From positions 127,442 through 191,441 of the forward strand of contig CAXGAH010000002.1 of NCBI GenBank assembly GCA_964007875.1: 64,000 nt of DNA, given 5' to 3'. Under the pieces are notes generated by a model. The model did no database searches. It saw nothing but the letters and a program-made list of their open reading frames with translations, and was not told the origin of the DNA. Below, in pieces: positions 43,420-53,248 of the stretch (positions are counted from its first letter, which is position 1; every line of letters begins with the position of its first letter). The stretch comes from UBA1275 sp002323515. GTDB lineage: Bacteria; Bacteroidota; Rhodothermia; Balneolales; Balneolaceae. The position numbers and the translations under genes are program-made.

Positions 43420-44028
43420 TTAAGTTATCTCAGTGTTAAACGGATATTTAACTAAACTAAAAGTTAATAAAATCATTCCAAGACTTAATAAGATACTACC
43501 TAATAACAAGCCATTCGACGGACCATTAAAATTGATGAACGGAATAATATATGCACATAAAAAGGCCAGAATTGATCCTAGAAATGTCCATTTCCACTTG
43601 AACAGGTAGGTATTTACCCCGAAAATTAGCAGCGCAACTAGTATGGCGCCTGCCTGCATTATAAACTCTAATATATCTTTAATCGCATAACTCGTCGAAA
43701 TGACTGCAAAGAATATAATCCCAGATAAAGGAAGCAAAGTAAGATAAACTGGAAACCGTGCGAACATCGGTTTAGAGTCTCTAATTATTACAAATAAAGC
43801 AGATAAAACTAAACTAATGCATATAAAATTACCCCATGTCTCAACATCTCGCACTAAGTAACTTGGCCCTATTAAAACATAGATTTTCGAGGTGAAAAAG
43901 CTACATAAGCTACCTAAAAGATATACTTTGGTTAGATTTCGTAGATTTAATGAACTTGGAAGTAGAATAATAAAGCATAAAAGAGCTACAATAATCTCTA
44001 ATCCATGTTTTACGTTCAGAATCTCCAT
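43420..44028 (-). CDS. Hypothetical membrane protein, 202 aa
   Basis: I recognise no family. Six or so hydrophobic segments (about 10-25, 32-50, 67-82, 93-112, 122-141 and 172-192) make up nearly the whole protein, with very short loops, so it is an inner-membrane protein. It is 7 bp downstream of der and 17 bp upstream of the peroxiredoxin gene, apparently in one minus-strand unit. Function unknown. Confidence 0.65.
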   Translation of the reverse strand: MEILNVKHGLEIIVALLCFIILLPSSLNLRNLTKVYLLGSLCSFFTSKIYVLIGPSYLVRDVETWGNFICISLVLSALFVIIRDSKPMFARFPVYLTLLPLSGIIFFAVISTSYAIKDILEFIMQAGAILVALLIFGVNTYLFKWKWTFLGSILAFLCAYIIPFINFNGPSNGLLLGSILLSLGMILLTFSLVKYPFNTEIT

Positions 44029-44035
44029 TTCTCTC

Positions 44036-45343
44036 CTACTTCTGCTTAAATACCATCGTTATGGGTACGCCGGTAAATTTATAGGTTTCTCTGATTTGAT
44101 TCTCTAAATAACGTCGATAATTAGCAGGTAAGTCTTGTGGGCTATTCATGAAAAATTTAAAAACAGGTGGGTTGGCTTTTACTTGCGAGCCATACTGTAT
44201 CTTTAATTCTTTGCCCCTTTTCATAGGCAATGGTCGTTTATAAAGCATTTTCTCAATAAAGTCGTTTAATTCCGAGGTGCTTATCTGCTTCTTTCTTTCT
44301 TCAATTACTTCATCACACAATTCCAAGACTTTATGAATACGTTTCTTGTTGGTCGCGGAAATAGTGAGAATGGGTATATAATCCATCTGGGGAACCGCCT
44401 CATACACCACTTTTTCAAATTCACGTACTGTGTGTGTGTCTTTATTGTCAATTAAATCCCATTTATTCCAAACAATAATTAATCCCTTATTGTATTCTTC
44501 TGCTTGTCGAAGTACCCGCTTATCTTGTGCATCAAATCCTCTTTCAGCATCTAATATGAGCACTGCGACATCGCATTCACGGATGGCTTTTTCTGTCCTA
44601 ACGGTGCTATAAAACTCAATATTTTCCTTCACCTTTACTCGTTTTCGAAGCCCAGCTGTATCCATTAGTGTGTATTCTTTATTATTGAAGGATAAGTAGG
44701 TGTTTATAGTGTCGCGAGTTGTACCTGCAATATCTGTCACAATACATCGTTCATCGTTAACTAATGCATTCACTAAGCTGCTTTTTCCCACATTTGGTCT
44801 TCCAATGAAGGCTAATTTGGGAATGTTTGTTTTTTGCTCTGGCTTATGATCGGGTAACAATTCAATTATTCGGTCCATGAGTTCACCAGTACCTGTACCG
44901 CTGATGGCCGAGATAGAATATAATTCATCAAATCCTAAGCTGTAGAATTCAGAAGCCTCTAACCTTCTACCTTCATTATCTGCTTTATTTGCGACGAGTA
45001 AAACGGGTTTTTTTTGTCTTCGTAATATCTGCGCAACCGACTCGTCTAGCATGTTAATTCCGGTTTTTGCATCAACCACAAAGAGTATTATGTCGGATTC
45101 TTCAATCGCAATGATAACTTGTTCACGTACACCAACTGTTATCGTATCCAGCTCATCGGGTAAATAACCACCGGTATCGATAATGTTGAAATCAACCCCA
45201 TTCCAATAGCTATCGCCGTAATGACGGTCTCTTGTAACTCCATATTCATCATGGACAATAGCTTGTCTTTCGCCAACAAGACGATTAAATATGGTTGATT
45301 TTCCAACATTAGGCCGACCGACTATGGATACTGTAGGGAGCAT
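44036..45343 (-). CDS. der: Ribosome biogenesis GTPase Der (EngA)
   Basis: Der is the double-GTPase factor for 50S subunit maturation. The 435-residue protein has two GTP-binding domains: G1 GRPNVGKST at 9-17 with NKAD at 119-122, and a second GRPNVGKSS at 181-189 with VWNKWDL later. A KH-like C-terminal domain (about 350-435) carries RPLPMKRGKELKIQYGSQVKANPP-type residues. Length and order are standard. Confidence 0.97.
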   Translation of the reverse strand: MLPTVSIVGRPNVGKSTIFNRLVGERQAIVHDEYGVTRDRHYGDSYWNGVDFNIIDTGGYLPDELDTITVGVREQVIIAIEESDIILFVVDAKTGINMLDESVAQILRRQKKPVLLVANKADNEGRRLEASEFYSLGFDELYSISAISGTGTGELMDRIIELLPDHKPEQKTNIPKLAFIGRPNVGKSSLVNALVNDERCIVTDIAGTTRDTINTYLSFNNKEYTLMDTAGLRKRVKVKENIEFYSTVRTEKAIRECDVAVLILDAERGFDAQDKRVLRQAEEYNKGLIIVWNKWDLIDNKDTHTVREFEKVVYEAVPQMDYIPILTISATNKKRIHKVLELCDEVIEERKKQISTSELNDFIEKMLYKRPLPMKRGKELKIQYGSQVKANPPVFKFFMNSPQDLPANYRRYLENQIRETYKFTGVPITMVFKQK

Positions 45344-45401
45344 TTACGTAGTTATTTAGCTAAATTAACTTTTAAGATACGCAAATATATAATCAGCTAG
45401 G

Positions 45402-45647
45402 ATGTTAAAGATTATTTTTGAAAACTTTGGATTCGTAGGCTCTTTAATTCTCTCCCTTGTGATCTTCTTGTTTTCAATTCTTTGGTTAGCAGGTATGGCA
45501 GGGATCACTCAGCCTAAAGATGGTGGGAAAGTTCGATATAAGTCTTGGATGGTATGGCTTGCCATTGTTGTTCCAATATTCCCAATCGCCTGGATTATTA
45601 GCCAAATTTGGAATCACTTCACTGTAATGAATACAAGTAAAAAATAA
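45402..45647 (+). CDS. Small membrane protein, 81 aa
   Basis: Two hydrophobic segments (about 10-34 and 49-68) flank a polar loop ITQPKDGGKVRYKSW, giving a hairpin membrane protein. The compact composition and clean start argue for a real gene. It diverges from der with a 58-bp gap. No family is recognised; about 220 bp of non-coding sequence follow. Confidence 0.55.
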   Translation: MLKIIFENFGFVGSLILSLVIFLFSILWLAGMAGITQPKDGGKVRYKSWMVWLAIVVPIFPIAWIISQIWNHFTVMNTSKK

Positions 45648-45870
45648 TTAACTTATTATGCAGCAGTTCATTATATGATTAACCTATCAAATAAATTAGG
45701 CTGTATAGTTATGTTAAGATTGAGGTGTAGTTCATCATGCTCGCTATGGTTTCGATGCAATTTTCTACTTTAATCTGTTACAATGCACATGTGTAGTAAG
45801 CCAAAAGCTCCCCATTATATAAGTGAACCAGTCATGCGATCGTACGTCTAGGGGCATAAGTTACAATTGA
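45648..45870. other. Non-coding gap, nothing recognised
   Basis: About 220 bp between a small membrane protein gene and the 3' end of a helicase gene hold no tRNA, clear hairpin with T-run, or credible short gene on either strand. Confidence 0.3.
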
Positions 45871-47916
45871 TTATTCTAATAAGGGCGGTTTTTTAACTTC
45901 ATTTAGATTAGGTTCATTGGTGTCATGGATGAGCTCCCAGGGTTCTAATTTGGCAGTAATGGGTTCTAAAAAGCGAGAAGCTTTTGTCAGGTAGTCCCCT
46001 TCTCTCTGCCTAAATGAAGTCCTTGGATAGGTAAAATAAAGCATTTCTTTTGCTCTAGTAGCCGCTACATAGAGCAACCGAAGTTCTTCATCCAGTGATT
46101 CTTCACTATCTATAGAAAAAGTACTTGGAATAGTTCCGTCTAAGCATTGCATTATTAGTACATGCTTCCATTCTAAACCTTTTGCAGAGTGTATGGTACT
46201 TAAGGTGAGTGGTGCTTCTTCCTCTCTAGATGCCAGGGTGTCAGTCACCGTATCGGTGATAGGTTCCAACACCAGATCGGTTAAAAATGATTGTATATCT
46301 TGATAGGTTTTTGCGATTTGTAATAAGGAGGCCAAATCCTCTTCCCTTTTTGATGCATCATCGTATAAATCTTTGCAAATGGGCAGATAATAATCCACAA
46401 TTAGTGGAATGGAGTCGTGCCAAGGTATACACTTTGAAGCATTTATGAGGCATGTGCCAAGCCTATTTAATCTGTTAAAATAATTCTTATTCATCCACTC
46501 AGAATCACTGAACCAGTGTGTGGAATCTGTAGAAGAAGCCCCCCTTTTTTTACTTTGAACCTCTTGGATCCACAGAAATAAATCTTCTGCTGTTTTTGGA
46601 CCTACTCCATCAATGAGCATCAAAACTCGTTGCCAAGCCACCGTATCGTCAGGATTACTTAAAATCCTAATATGTGCCAATAGATCTTTTATATGCGCTG
46701 CCTCGGTAAATTTTTGACCGCCAAACTTTTTAAACGGGATATCCTTGGATTGTAAAGCAAGTTCTAGTGTAAACGAATCCCTGGCGTTTCGAAAAAGTAC
46801 AGCAACCTCATCTAAAGCTATTTGATGTTCCCTAAGATGAAGTACTAATTGCGATATAAATTCTGCTTCTTCTTTATCATCAATAGCCTTAATTAGTGCA
46901 GGTAAGTCACTAGAATCGCGATTAGTGAATAGTTGCTTCTTAAACAATATAGAACTTTGCTCGAGTACAGCGTTAGCAACCTCTAGTATCTCGGGCGAGG
47001 AACGATAATTTTCCTCTAATTTGATAAGCTCTGTATTAACATATTCTTCTGGAAATCGTAGTATATTTTCGTAGTCGGATCCACGAAACGAATAGATACT
47101 TTGAGCATCATCACCAACCACCGTCAAATTTTGGTGGAATGACGAAAAATATTCACACAAGCTTGCCTGTATTTTGTTGGTATCCTGAAATTCATCAACT
47201 AATATATACTGGCAAATACTTGAAACTCGCTCTAATATTGCTGGATGCTCTATAAAAAGTTTTTCAGTGTTAAATAATAAATCATCAAAATCCATTATAT
47301 GATGTTTGGCTTTGTAGGACTCATAGGTTTTAAAAAGTCTAATGATATCCTTTTCATGACCCAAAAATTGAGGATAGTATTCTTGTAATAATACCCTCAT
47401 ATCGAGCTGTTTATTTTTGTGAAGGGTAAACAGTTTTGCAAGACTTCGTTTAGCAGGAAAACGCTGTGAACGATGGTTTATATTGAGAGTAGAACGCACA
47501 TGTTGAATGAGGTCAATGCTATCAGTGCTATCGAGTATGCTAAATTCATTGTTATAGCCAATATGATTACTATATTTTCTTAGAATTTGTGTACAAAATG
47601 AGTGAAATGTACCTCCTTGTATATATTGACAACGATCATCTAACAATTGAGTCGCACGTTCCATCATCTCTTTTGCGGCACGTCTAGTGAAGGTTAATAA
47701 GACTATTTGCTCAGGTGGTACACCGGATTCAATGAGCCGTGATACTTTATATATAAGTGTTTTGGTCTTACCTGTACCTGCCCCTGCTAGTATGAGTAAT
47801 CGATTTGCAGGACTAATCACCGCGCTGAGTTGTTGCTGATTTAGAGCAGATTCATAATCGATTTGATAATCTATCGGAGATGATGAGGTTGTTTTTCTTA
47901 GTTGGAACTGCTTCAT
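45871..47916 (-). CDS. UvrD/PcrA-type SF1 DNA helicase
   Basis: The 681-residue protein is a 3'-5' helicase with all SF1A motifs: LNQQQLSAV, Walker A AGAGTGKT (44-51), LTFTRRAAKEMM, the FDDLLFNTEKL segment, LVDEFQDTNKIQ, VVGDDAQSIYSFRGSD, EENYRSSPEIL, TIHSAKGLEWKHVLIMQ and RLLYVAATRAKEMLYFTYP. It is shorter than UvrD (720), ending soon after motif VI with no Tudor-like tail. About 24 residues precede the Q motif. Repair or replication-conflict roles are likely; assignment between UvrD, PcrA and Rep is open. Confidence 0.93.
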   Translation of the reverse strand: MKQFQLRKTTSSSPIDYQIDYESALNQQQLSAVISPANRLLILAGAGTGKTKTLIYKVSRLIESGVPPEQIVLLTFTRRAAKEMMERATQLLDDRCQYIQGGTFHSFCTQILRKYSNHIGYNNEFSILDSTDSIDLIQHVRSTLNINHRSQRFPAKRSLAKLFTLHKNKQLDMRVLLQEYYPQFLGHEKDIIRLFKTYESYKAKHHIMDFDDLLFNTEKLFIEHPAILERVSSICQYILVDEFQDTNKIQASLCEYFSSFHQNLTVVGDDAQSIYSFRGSDYENILRFPEEYVNTELIKLEENYRSSPEILEVANAVLEQSSILFKKQLFTNRDSSDLPALIKAIDDKEEAEFISQLVLHLREHQIALDEVAVLFRNARDSFTLELALQSKDIPFKKFGGQKFTEAAHIKDLLAHIRILSNPDDTVAWQRVLMLIDGVGPKTAEDLFLWIQEVQSKKRGASSTDSTHWFSDSEWMNKNYFNRLNRLGTCLINASKCIPWHDSIPLIVDYYLPICKDLYDDASKREEDLASLLQIAKTYQDIQSFLTDLVLEPITDTVTDTLASREEEAPLTLSTIHSAKGLEWKHVLIMQCLDGTIPSTFSIDSEESLDEELRLLYVAATRAKEMLYFTYPRTSFRQREGDYLTKASRFLEPITAKLEPWELIHDTNEPNLNEVKKPPLLE

Positions 47917-48248
47917 ATGATCTAATATAATAATTCAGTAATAATATGTAAAATATATGTATACAACAGAATCGTATGTGGAGGGTATGCAGTAAACAGA
48001 CTTTGATTTTCAATTTACATGCTGTATCTATAAGACATATAGTGAGCCTAAACCAAAGTCCAAATCATAAATAAAAAATAATATGGATTTGCCTCTGAGT
48101 GAATAATAAGTAATATTTACTGTGATTAGTACCAGCTTTCTAGACTATGGAGTTTTTACAGTGATCACAAATTCACCGCAGTCTCAAAAGACTAAACCTT
48201 AGTGATCAATCAAATATGCGTACCAATTAATAGTAATTAGCTGAGAAT
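47917..48248. promoter_or_regulatory. 332-bp divergent intergenic region before tdk
   Basis: This is the longest gene-free stretch. It separates the divergent helicase and thymidine kinase genes and should contain both promoters. It holds a 5-bp hairpin (AGTCT, loop CAAA, AGACT at 48180-48193), a distant 7-bp inverted repeat (GACTTTG at 47999, CAAAGTC at 48054), and three GTGATYA motifs at 48122, 48161 (within GTGATCAC) and 48202, about 40 bp apart. No tRNA or credible short gene was seen. Confidence 0.4.
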
Positions 48249-48839
48249 ATGGTAAATGAGCCCAGTTACCTTCCCCAAGAGTATGGATGGATTGAAGTTA
48301 TTTGTGGAGGGATGTTTAGTGGAAAAACCGAAGAATTAATTAGGAGAGCAAGACGAGCTCAAATTGCTGGGCAGCAGGTATTGGTCATCAAGCCTAGCGT
48401 AGATAATCGATATAGTTCATTTGAAGTCGTCTCTCATAATGAAACCACCATTCCTTCACTTGTGGTTGGTAGTGTGGATGAAATAATAGAGAAAAGCCAG
48501 AACTTTAGAGTCATATGTATTGACGAGGCACAATTCTTTGATAACAAACTGTTGCGTATAGTGAATGAGTTAGCCAACAATAATAAACGAGTCATTATTG
48601 CTGGTTTAGATATGGATTATGAGGGTAAACCATTTGGACCTATGCCCTACTTACTAGCTATTGCAGAATTTGTAACAAAATTACACGCTATTTGTACCAA
48701 AAGCGGAATGTTAGCTAGCTATTCGCAGCGAGTCATTGATTCGGATAGGCAAGTCTTGGTAGGTGAATATGATGCCTATGAGCCAAGGGCTAGGCATTGC
48801 TTTACACGTGGCATTGACAAAAGAACAAAGAAGCTTTAA
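48249..48839 (+). CDS. tdk: Thymidine kinase (TK1 type) with incomplete zinc site
   Basis: The enzyme phosphorylates thymidine for salvage. The 196-residue protein has the P-loop GGMFSGKTEEL (20-30), catalytic Glu in IDEAQFF (101-107) and the lasso region DMDYEGKPFGPMP. The usual four zinc Cys are not all present: the first pair reads C149-T-K-S152, and the second reads A181-R-H-C184, so only C149 and C184 remain. The core is otherwise intact, and activity is likely. It pairs with the nucleoside transporter gene 26 bp downstream. Confidence 0.93.
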   Translation: MVNEPSYLPQEYGWIEVICGGMFSGKTEELIRRARRAQIAGQQVLVIKPSVDNRYSSFEVVSHNETTIPSLVVGSVDEIIEKSQNFRVICIDEAQFFDNKLLRIVNELANNNKRVIIAGLDMDYEGKPFGPMPYLLAIAEFVTKLHAICTKSGMLASYSQRVIDSDRQVLVGEYDAYEPRARHCFTRGIDKRTKKL

Positions 48840-48865
48840 GAAAACTAACCTATGGAAAAACTTTC

Positions 48866-50200
48866 ATGTTAATTGATATTTTAAGAGGCCTTCTGGGAAT
48901 GTTGGCTATCATAGGACTTAGTTATGCATTAAGTTCTAACAAGAAAGCGATAAATTGGAAGTTGGTCTTGACGGGACTTGGGATCCAATTTCTATTAGCT
49001 ATTTTTATTTTAAAATCTAGTGCATTAAGTGATGTTTGGACCCCATTGGGTTGGCCTAAGGTGTTATTTGAGTGGATAGCCAGTTTTTTTGTCATCGTTC
49101 TTACCTACACCACGGCTGGTGCGGAATTTCTATTTAGTTCGCTAGCCCGAGGACCTGAGTACGAAGATTCGTTTGGAGTCATCTTTGCTTTTCAAGTACT
49201 TCCGACCATCATCTTCTTTGCCACTCTCACCTCTATATTGTACCATTATGGTATTCTGCAATGGGTAGTAAAGAGAGTATCTAAGGGGGTGCAAAAGTTA
49301 ATGGGAACATCAGGCGCAGAAACCTTATCGGTGATTTCTAATATTTTTGTTGGCCAGACAGAGGCCCCTTTGGTGATTAAGCCATTTTTAGATAAAATGA
49401 CAAGGTCAGAGTTGTTGGCAATAATGACGGGTGGTATGGCTACCATTGCTGGAGGTGTGATGGCAGCCTATGTAGCTATGTTGGGGCAATCCTTTGCTAT
49501 AGCCAATGGTTTAGAATTGGTAGTGGCTCAACAACTCTTTGCAGAGCGTTTATTGGGAGCGTCACTTATGGCTGCTCCAGCGGCCTTGATCATAGCTAAA
49601 ATTTTGGAACCTGAAACCGAAAAAGCGGTTACCGCCGGTACTGTTGAAATGGTTGTTGAAAAATTAGACGCTAACGGGATTGATGCTGCTGCAACTGGTG
49701 CGGGTGTTGGACTTAAACTAGCCGCTAATGTTGGCGCTATGTTGCTGGCCTTTATTGCATTATTAGCCATGATAAATGGTTTTCTTGATTGGGTGGGTCT
49801 TAATACAGGATTAAACTCTGTTATTGGTAGCTCATTGAGTATAGAATGGTTGCTAGGTTGGATTTTAGCACCTGTTGCTTGGGTCATTGGTATACCTCTT
49901 CAAGATGTGACCTCAGTGGGTTCACTGATAGGGACAAAAATTGTACTGAATGAGTTTGTAGCCTATTTAAAATTAGCCGACTTAGTCGCTGCGGCCAATT
50001 TAACTCCTAAGACTATTGCTATGGCAACTTTTGCCTTGTGTGGATTCGCTAATTTATCCTCTATTGCTATTCAAATCGGAGGAATTGGCAGTCTAGCTCC
50101 ATCACGTAAATCCGAAATAGCAAGCTTTGGTATTAAAGCGGTCTTTGCAGGAACAATGGCAAATTTAATGACCGCTACATGGGCTGGAATGTTATTTTAA
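48866..50200 (+). CDS. Concentrative nucleoside transporter (CNT/NupC family)
   Basis: This membrane protein imports nucleosides with H+ or Na+. The 444-residue sequence has about ten hydrophobic segments, the CNT block GQTEAPLVIKPFLDKMTRSELLAIMTGGMATIAGGVMAAYV (about 169-209) with the nucleoside-binding QTEAP, and the C-terminal FALCGFANLSSIAIQIGGIG with conserved Asn/Ser. Length fits bacterial NupC. Placed directly after thymidine kinase, it forms a thymidine uptake and salvage pair. Confidence 0.92.
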   Translation: MLIDILRGLLGMLAIIGLSYALSSNKKAINWKLVLTGLGIQFLLAIFILKSSALSDVWTPLGWPKVLFEWIASFFVIVLTYTTAGAEFLFSSLARGPEYEDSFGVIFAFQVLPTIIFFATLTSILYHYGILQWVVKRVSKGVQKLMGTSGAETLSVISNIFVGQTEAPLVIKPFLDKMTRSELLAIMTGGMATIAGGVMAAYVAMLGQSFAIANGLELVVAQQLFAERLLGASLMAAPAALIIAKILEPETEKAVTAGTVEMVVEKLDANGIDAAATGAGVGLKLAANVGAMLLAFIALLAMINGFLDWVGLNTGLNSVIGSSLSIEWLLGWILAPVAWVIGIPLQDVTSVGSLIGTKIVLNEFVAYLKLADLVAAANLTPKTIAMATFALCGFANLSSIAIQIGGIGSLAPSRKSEIASFGIKAVFAGTMANLMTATWAGMLF

Positions 50201-50348
50201 AAAAGACACAATCTTTCTTTAAATTTGGTCGTTATTAATGGTTGAATGCCTTGAATTAAATTGAGTCAAAGCGTTACCATTCTCAAAATACACCATCCCA
50301 AACAATTAACTTAACTATTCATTAAACGTGCTAAATAAAACAATTACT

Positions 50349-52313
50349 ATGTTCGCTCGGAAAGGTTATTCTATTTCCCTATTTATCATTCTTGCATTGA
50401 GCATATTAACGCTATACTGTTCAAGCGCTCCCAATGTGCTAAAGAAAAATAAATCTAAATCAGTTGTAGGTACAGTTGGCTCAGAGATCATTGAGTTTAA
50501 CGATTTAATAGAGGGTTATATGTCAGGTGGTGTCAATCAAGACCCAACAGCAGAGGAGTTAAAAGATTTTTTACCTATTTATTTGAACTACCGCGCCAAA
50601 TTATTGTCGGCAAGAGAATCAGGCTACTTCGAGAATAAAACTATACTGGATGAATACACTATGTATGCAAAACAAGCAGCATATGCCTATTGGTTAGACC
50701 GTGAAATTAAACCAACCATTTTCGAACAATTCAAGAGTAGATATAATGAGGAATTAAAGTCCTCACATGTCTTAATCTCTTTACTTCCACTTGCACCAAC
50801 ATCGGATACCTTAGCAGCCTATAACAAAATAATGGAGGCCAGAGAATTATTTTTATCCGGAGAAAAGACGATGGCTGAGTTAAATGGAGAGTACTCAACA
50901 ACCAGAAATGGGCAGTTAATGGGTGGTGATTTGCCCTGGTTTAGCGTTGGTGTTACTGTGGGGGCTTTCGAAGATGCTTTATACGCATTGGATGAGGGTG
51001 AGCTATCGATGCCAATTCGCACCCAATTTGGGTATCATCTTATCCATTTAGAAGAGCGCAGAGAGCGAACTCCTGCTAGAGATATCTCTCATATTTTTAT
51101 CTCTCGTCGTAGTGATATAGAAAAGATGGATGATTTGTATGAACAACTACAACAAGGAACCCCATGGATGAATTTAGTTGTCGAATTTTCTGAAGACCGA
51201 GCATCGGTATCTAATGAAGGAAATATTGGATGGGTATCTTATAGTAGTCGTTATGACCAAGCATTTATTGATTCGGTAATGAATCTAGATCCCTCCCTCC
51301 CTTATTCAAGACCTATTGAGAGTATATATGGGATTCACATTTTTCGAGTTGATTCAGTACAGACGTTTAAAAATGAGTCCGAAAAGGATGAGTTCTTAAC
51401 TCAAGAGTTAGATAAGAGCTCTAATTTTGAGCGCAGTAATGAATTTGTCTTAAATTGGTTGTCCGAGCAGTATAATCTTCGTGTTAACACTGAACTTATT
51501 ACCGGTCTCACCAATTCGTTCACCTCAGCCGATTCGTTACCGGTTAAACAGGTACTTGATGTGGCCAATGGATTTAACTCAGATACCTTATTCGCTTTTA
51601 AGGGTGGTACCGCAACTGTCGCAGATTTTTACGATTACTTGATTGAAACTCACTCTAATAAAGCATTAAATCAGGTGCAGTCAAGCTGGTTTAATGACTA
51701 TCAGGAATATTTCCTCGATTCTGAACTAGCTAATTTTACTCTAAACGTATTTCCTGAGTTTTCTGAACAAACCGACTCTTATCATCGGGGTCTTGTGGTG
51801 TATCAAATTAATGAAGATTCCGTTTGGAGTAGTGTAACTGTTGACTCTACCCTACTAATGAATCGTTACCTTAGTAATAACACCGATTATCGATTTGAAA
51901 CTCGATATTATTATCATCTTGTTTCGGCTAGATATGATTCTACCCTTAAAAAAGCTGAGGACTTTATTGTTCAAGGAGGCCATCCAGATAGCCTTAGAGC
52001 CAATGACTTTCCGGTTGCTGTTATGTCAGATTCAACAGGGATATTTCAAGGAGAACCATTTACTCGACTAGCCGAGATGGAAATTGGAAATATTAGTGAA
52101 TACTTTACCTACAATAACAGAAAAGCCTTTTTTGTGATAAATGATGTTCTTCCGGCTAGGAAAATGACTTTTGATGAAGCTTTCAATCGTTTATTATCCG
52201 ATTATCAACCTATTCGTGAGGAAAACTGGTTGCAGCGACTCAGAAATAAGTATCAGGTTCAAGCTTATCCCGATGTTATAGATGATAACTTTGTTTCTTT
52301 AGACGCAAATTAA
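50349..52313 (+). CDS. Periplasmic parvulin-type peptidyl-prolyl isomerase, two PPIase domains
   Basis: The protein (654 residues from this ATG; a GTG seven codons upstream is the alternative) begins with a signal sequence ending LTLYC, whose Tyr before Cys is an unusual lipobox. After a helical SurA-like N-terminal part (about 45-125) come two rotamase-type repeats: SSHVLISLLP...GGDLPWFSVGV...TQFGYHLIHLEERRE (about 130-240) and ISHIFIS...EGNIGWVSYS...ESIYGIHIFRVD (about 245-345). A further 300-residue C-terminal region resembles the closing part of Bacteroidota SurA-like proteins. It is the first of three such genes in tandem, so it likely guides outer-membrane protein folding. Confidence 0.82.
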   Translation: MFARKGYSISLFIILALSILTLYCSSAPNVLKKNKSKSVVGTVGSEIIEFNDLIEGYMSGGVNQDPTAEELKDFLPIYLNYRAKLLSARESGYFENKTILDEYTMYAKQAAYAYWLDREIKPTIFEQFKSRYNEELKSSHVLISLLPLAPTSDTLAAYNKIMEARELFLSGEKTMAELNGEYSTTRNGQLMGGDLPWFSVGVTVGAFEDALYALDEGELSMPIRTQFGYHLIHLEERRERTPARDISHIFISRRSDIEKMDDLYEQLQQGTPWMNLVVEFSEDRASVSNEGNIGWVSYSSRYDQAFIDSVMNLDPSLPYSRPIESIYGIHIFRVDSVQTFKNESEKDEFLTQELDKSSNFERSNEFVLNWLSEQYNLRVNTELITGLTNSFTSADSLPVKQVLDVANGFNSDTLFAFKGGTATVADFYDYLIETHSNKALNQVQSSWFNDYQEYFLDSELANFTLNVFPEFSEQTDSYHRGLVVYQINEDSVWSSVTVDSTLLMNRYLSNNTDYRFETRYYYHLVSARYDSTLKKAEDFIVQGGHPDSLRANDFPVAVMSDSTGIFQGEPFTRLAEMEIGNISEYFTYNNRKAFFVINDVLPARKMTFDEAFNRLLSDYQPIREENWLQRLRNKYQVQAYPDVIDDNFVSLDAN

Positions 52314-52389
52314 AAGTGTTTATTACCATCTCCCACTGAAATTAGCATATATCCCAAATCCTTCTAAAAGACTTCTTTTAATTATATAA

Positions 52390-53244
52390 ATGTTGAAAAT
52401 AACACACTTTTTACTCTTAATTCTAACCTTAGTTCTCTGCAATTGTGATTTCAAGAGTTCGAATGATGAGTATGTTATTGCGAAGGTAAATAATGATGTG
52501 TTATTACAATCTGAATTAATGCAAAAAATACCACCACAGCGGTTTGCTCTCGCAGATTCAGCTCAAATCGTGAGTGACTATATACAACAGTGGATTATGG
52601 ACAGAATATTATTGCAAGAGGCATATCGTTTACAAATCCATCGTGAAGAGGAGGTAATGGACAAAATAAACGAGCTTACAGAGGACTACATATTACAAAT
52701 CTCCAAAGAACACATAACCAAAGAACTAAATCCGGATGTGACCGTATCTTTAGATGAGGCAAGAGATTACTATCAAGAGAATAAGGATAATTTTTTATTG
52801 GATGAACGATTTATCCGATTCCGATTCTTTAAAACCAATAGCCTCAACGAAGCATCTAGGGCCCGTCAAGAGCTATTGAGGGGAAGTGATTGGGAAAATG
52901 TGGTTAGTAGTTATGCACTTCAACCCGAGTATACTCTTGATCACTCAGAACGTTTTTGGCCGATAACCAGAGCGGCCTCCGATTCCCCTATTATGAATAG
53001 ATACTTGCAGATAATTGGTTTAAGTGAAATTTCAGTGATTGAAAAAGTAGGGAATGAACACCATTTTGTTCAACTTTTAGAAGAGAAACCAAAAGGTGAA
53101 CATCCGGATTTAGAGTGGTTGCTGACAGAGATTCAAAAATGGCTCTTGTTAGAAAAAAAACGGACTAGCTTCAAAAGCTATCAACAGAATCTCTATCTTC
53201 AGGCAGAAGCCAACAATGAGATAGAAATAAAATTACCTAATTAA
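52390..53244 (+). CDS. SurA-like lipoprotein with degenerate PPIase region
   Basis: The 284-residue protein has a signal with two candidate lipid Cys (C17 and C19 in VLCNCDF). The helical domain that follows (about 28-125) starts with EYVIAKVNNDVLLQSELMQ, the standard SurA N-terminal pattern. The next part (RFIRFRFFKTNSLNEASRARQELLRGSDWENVV) follows the PpiC strand-helix pattern but lacks the usual GGDLG-type core, so isomerase activity is doubtful; it may act as a chaperone. It sits between two parvulin-type genes, with surA 4 bp downstream. Confidence 0.75.
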   Translation: MLKITHFLLLILTLVLCNCDFKSSNDEYVIAKVNNDVLLQSELMQKIPPQRFALADSAQIVSDYIQQWIMDRILLQEAYRLQIHREEEVMDKINELTEDYILQISKEHITKELNPDVTVSLDEARDYYQENKDNFLLDERFIRFRFFKTNSLNEASRARQELLRGSDWENVVSSYALQPEYTLDHSERFWPITRAASDSPIMNRYLQIIGLSEISVIEKVGNEHHFVQLLEEKPKGEHPDLEWLLTEIQKWLLLEKKRTSFKSYQQNLYLQAEANNEIEIKLPN

Positions 53245-53248
53245 ATGT

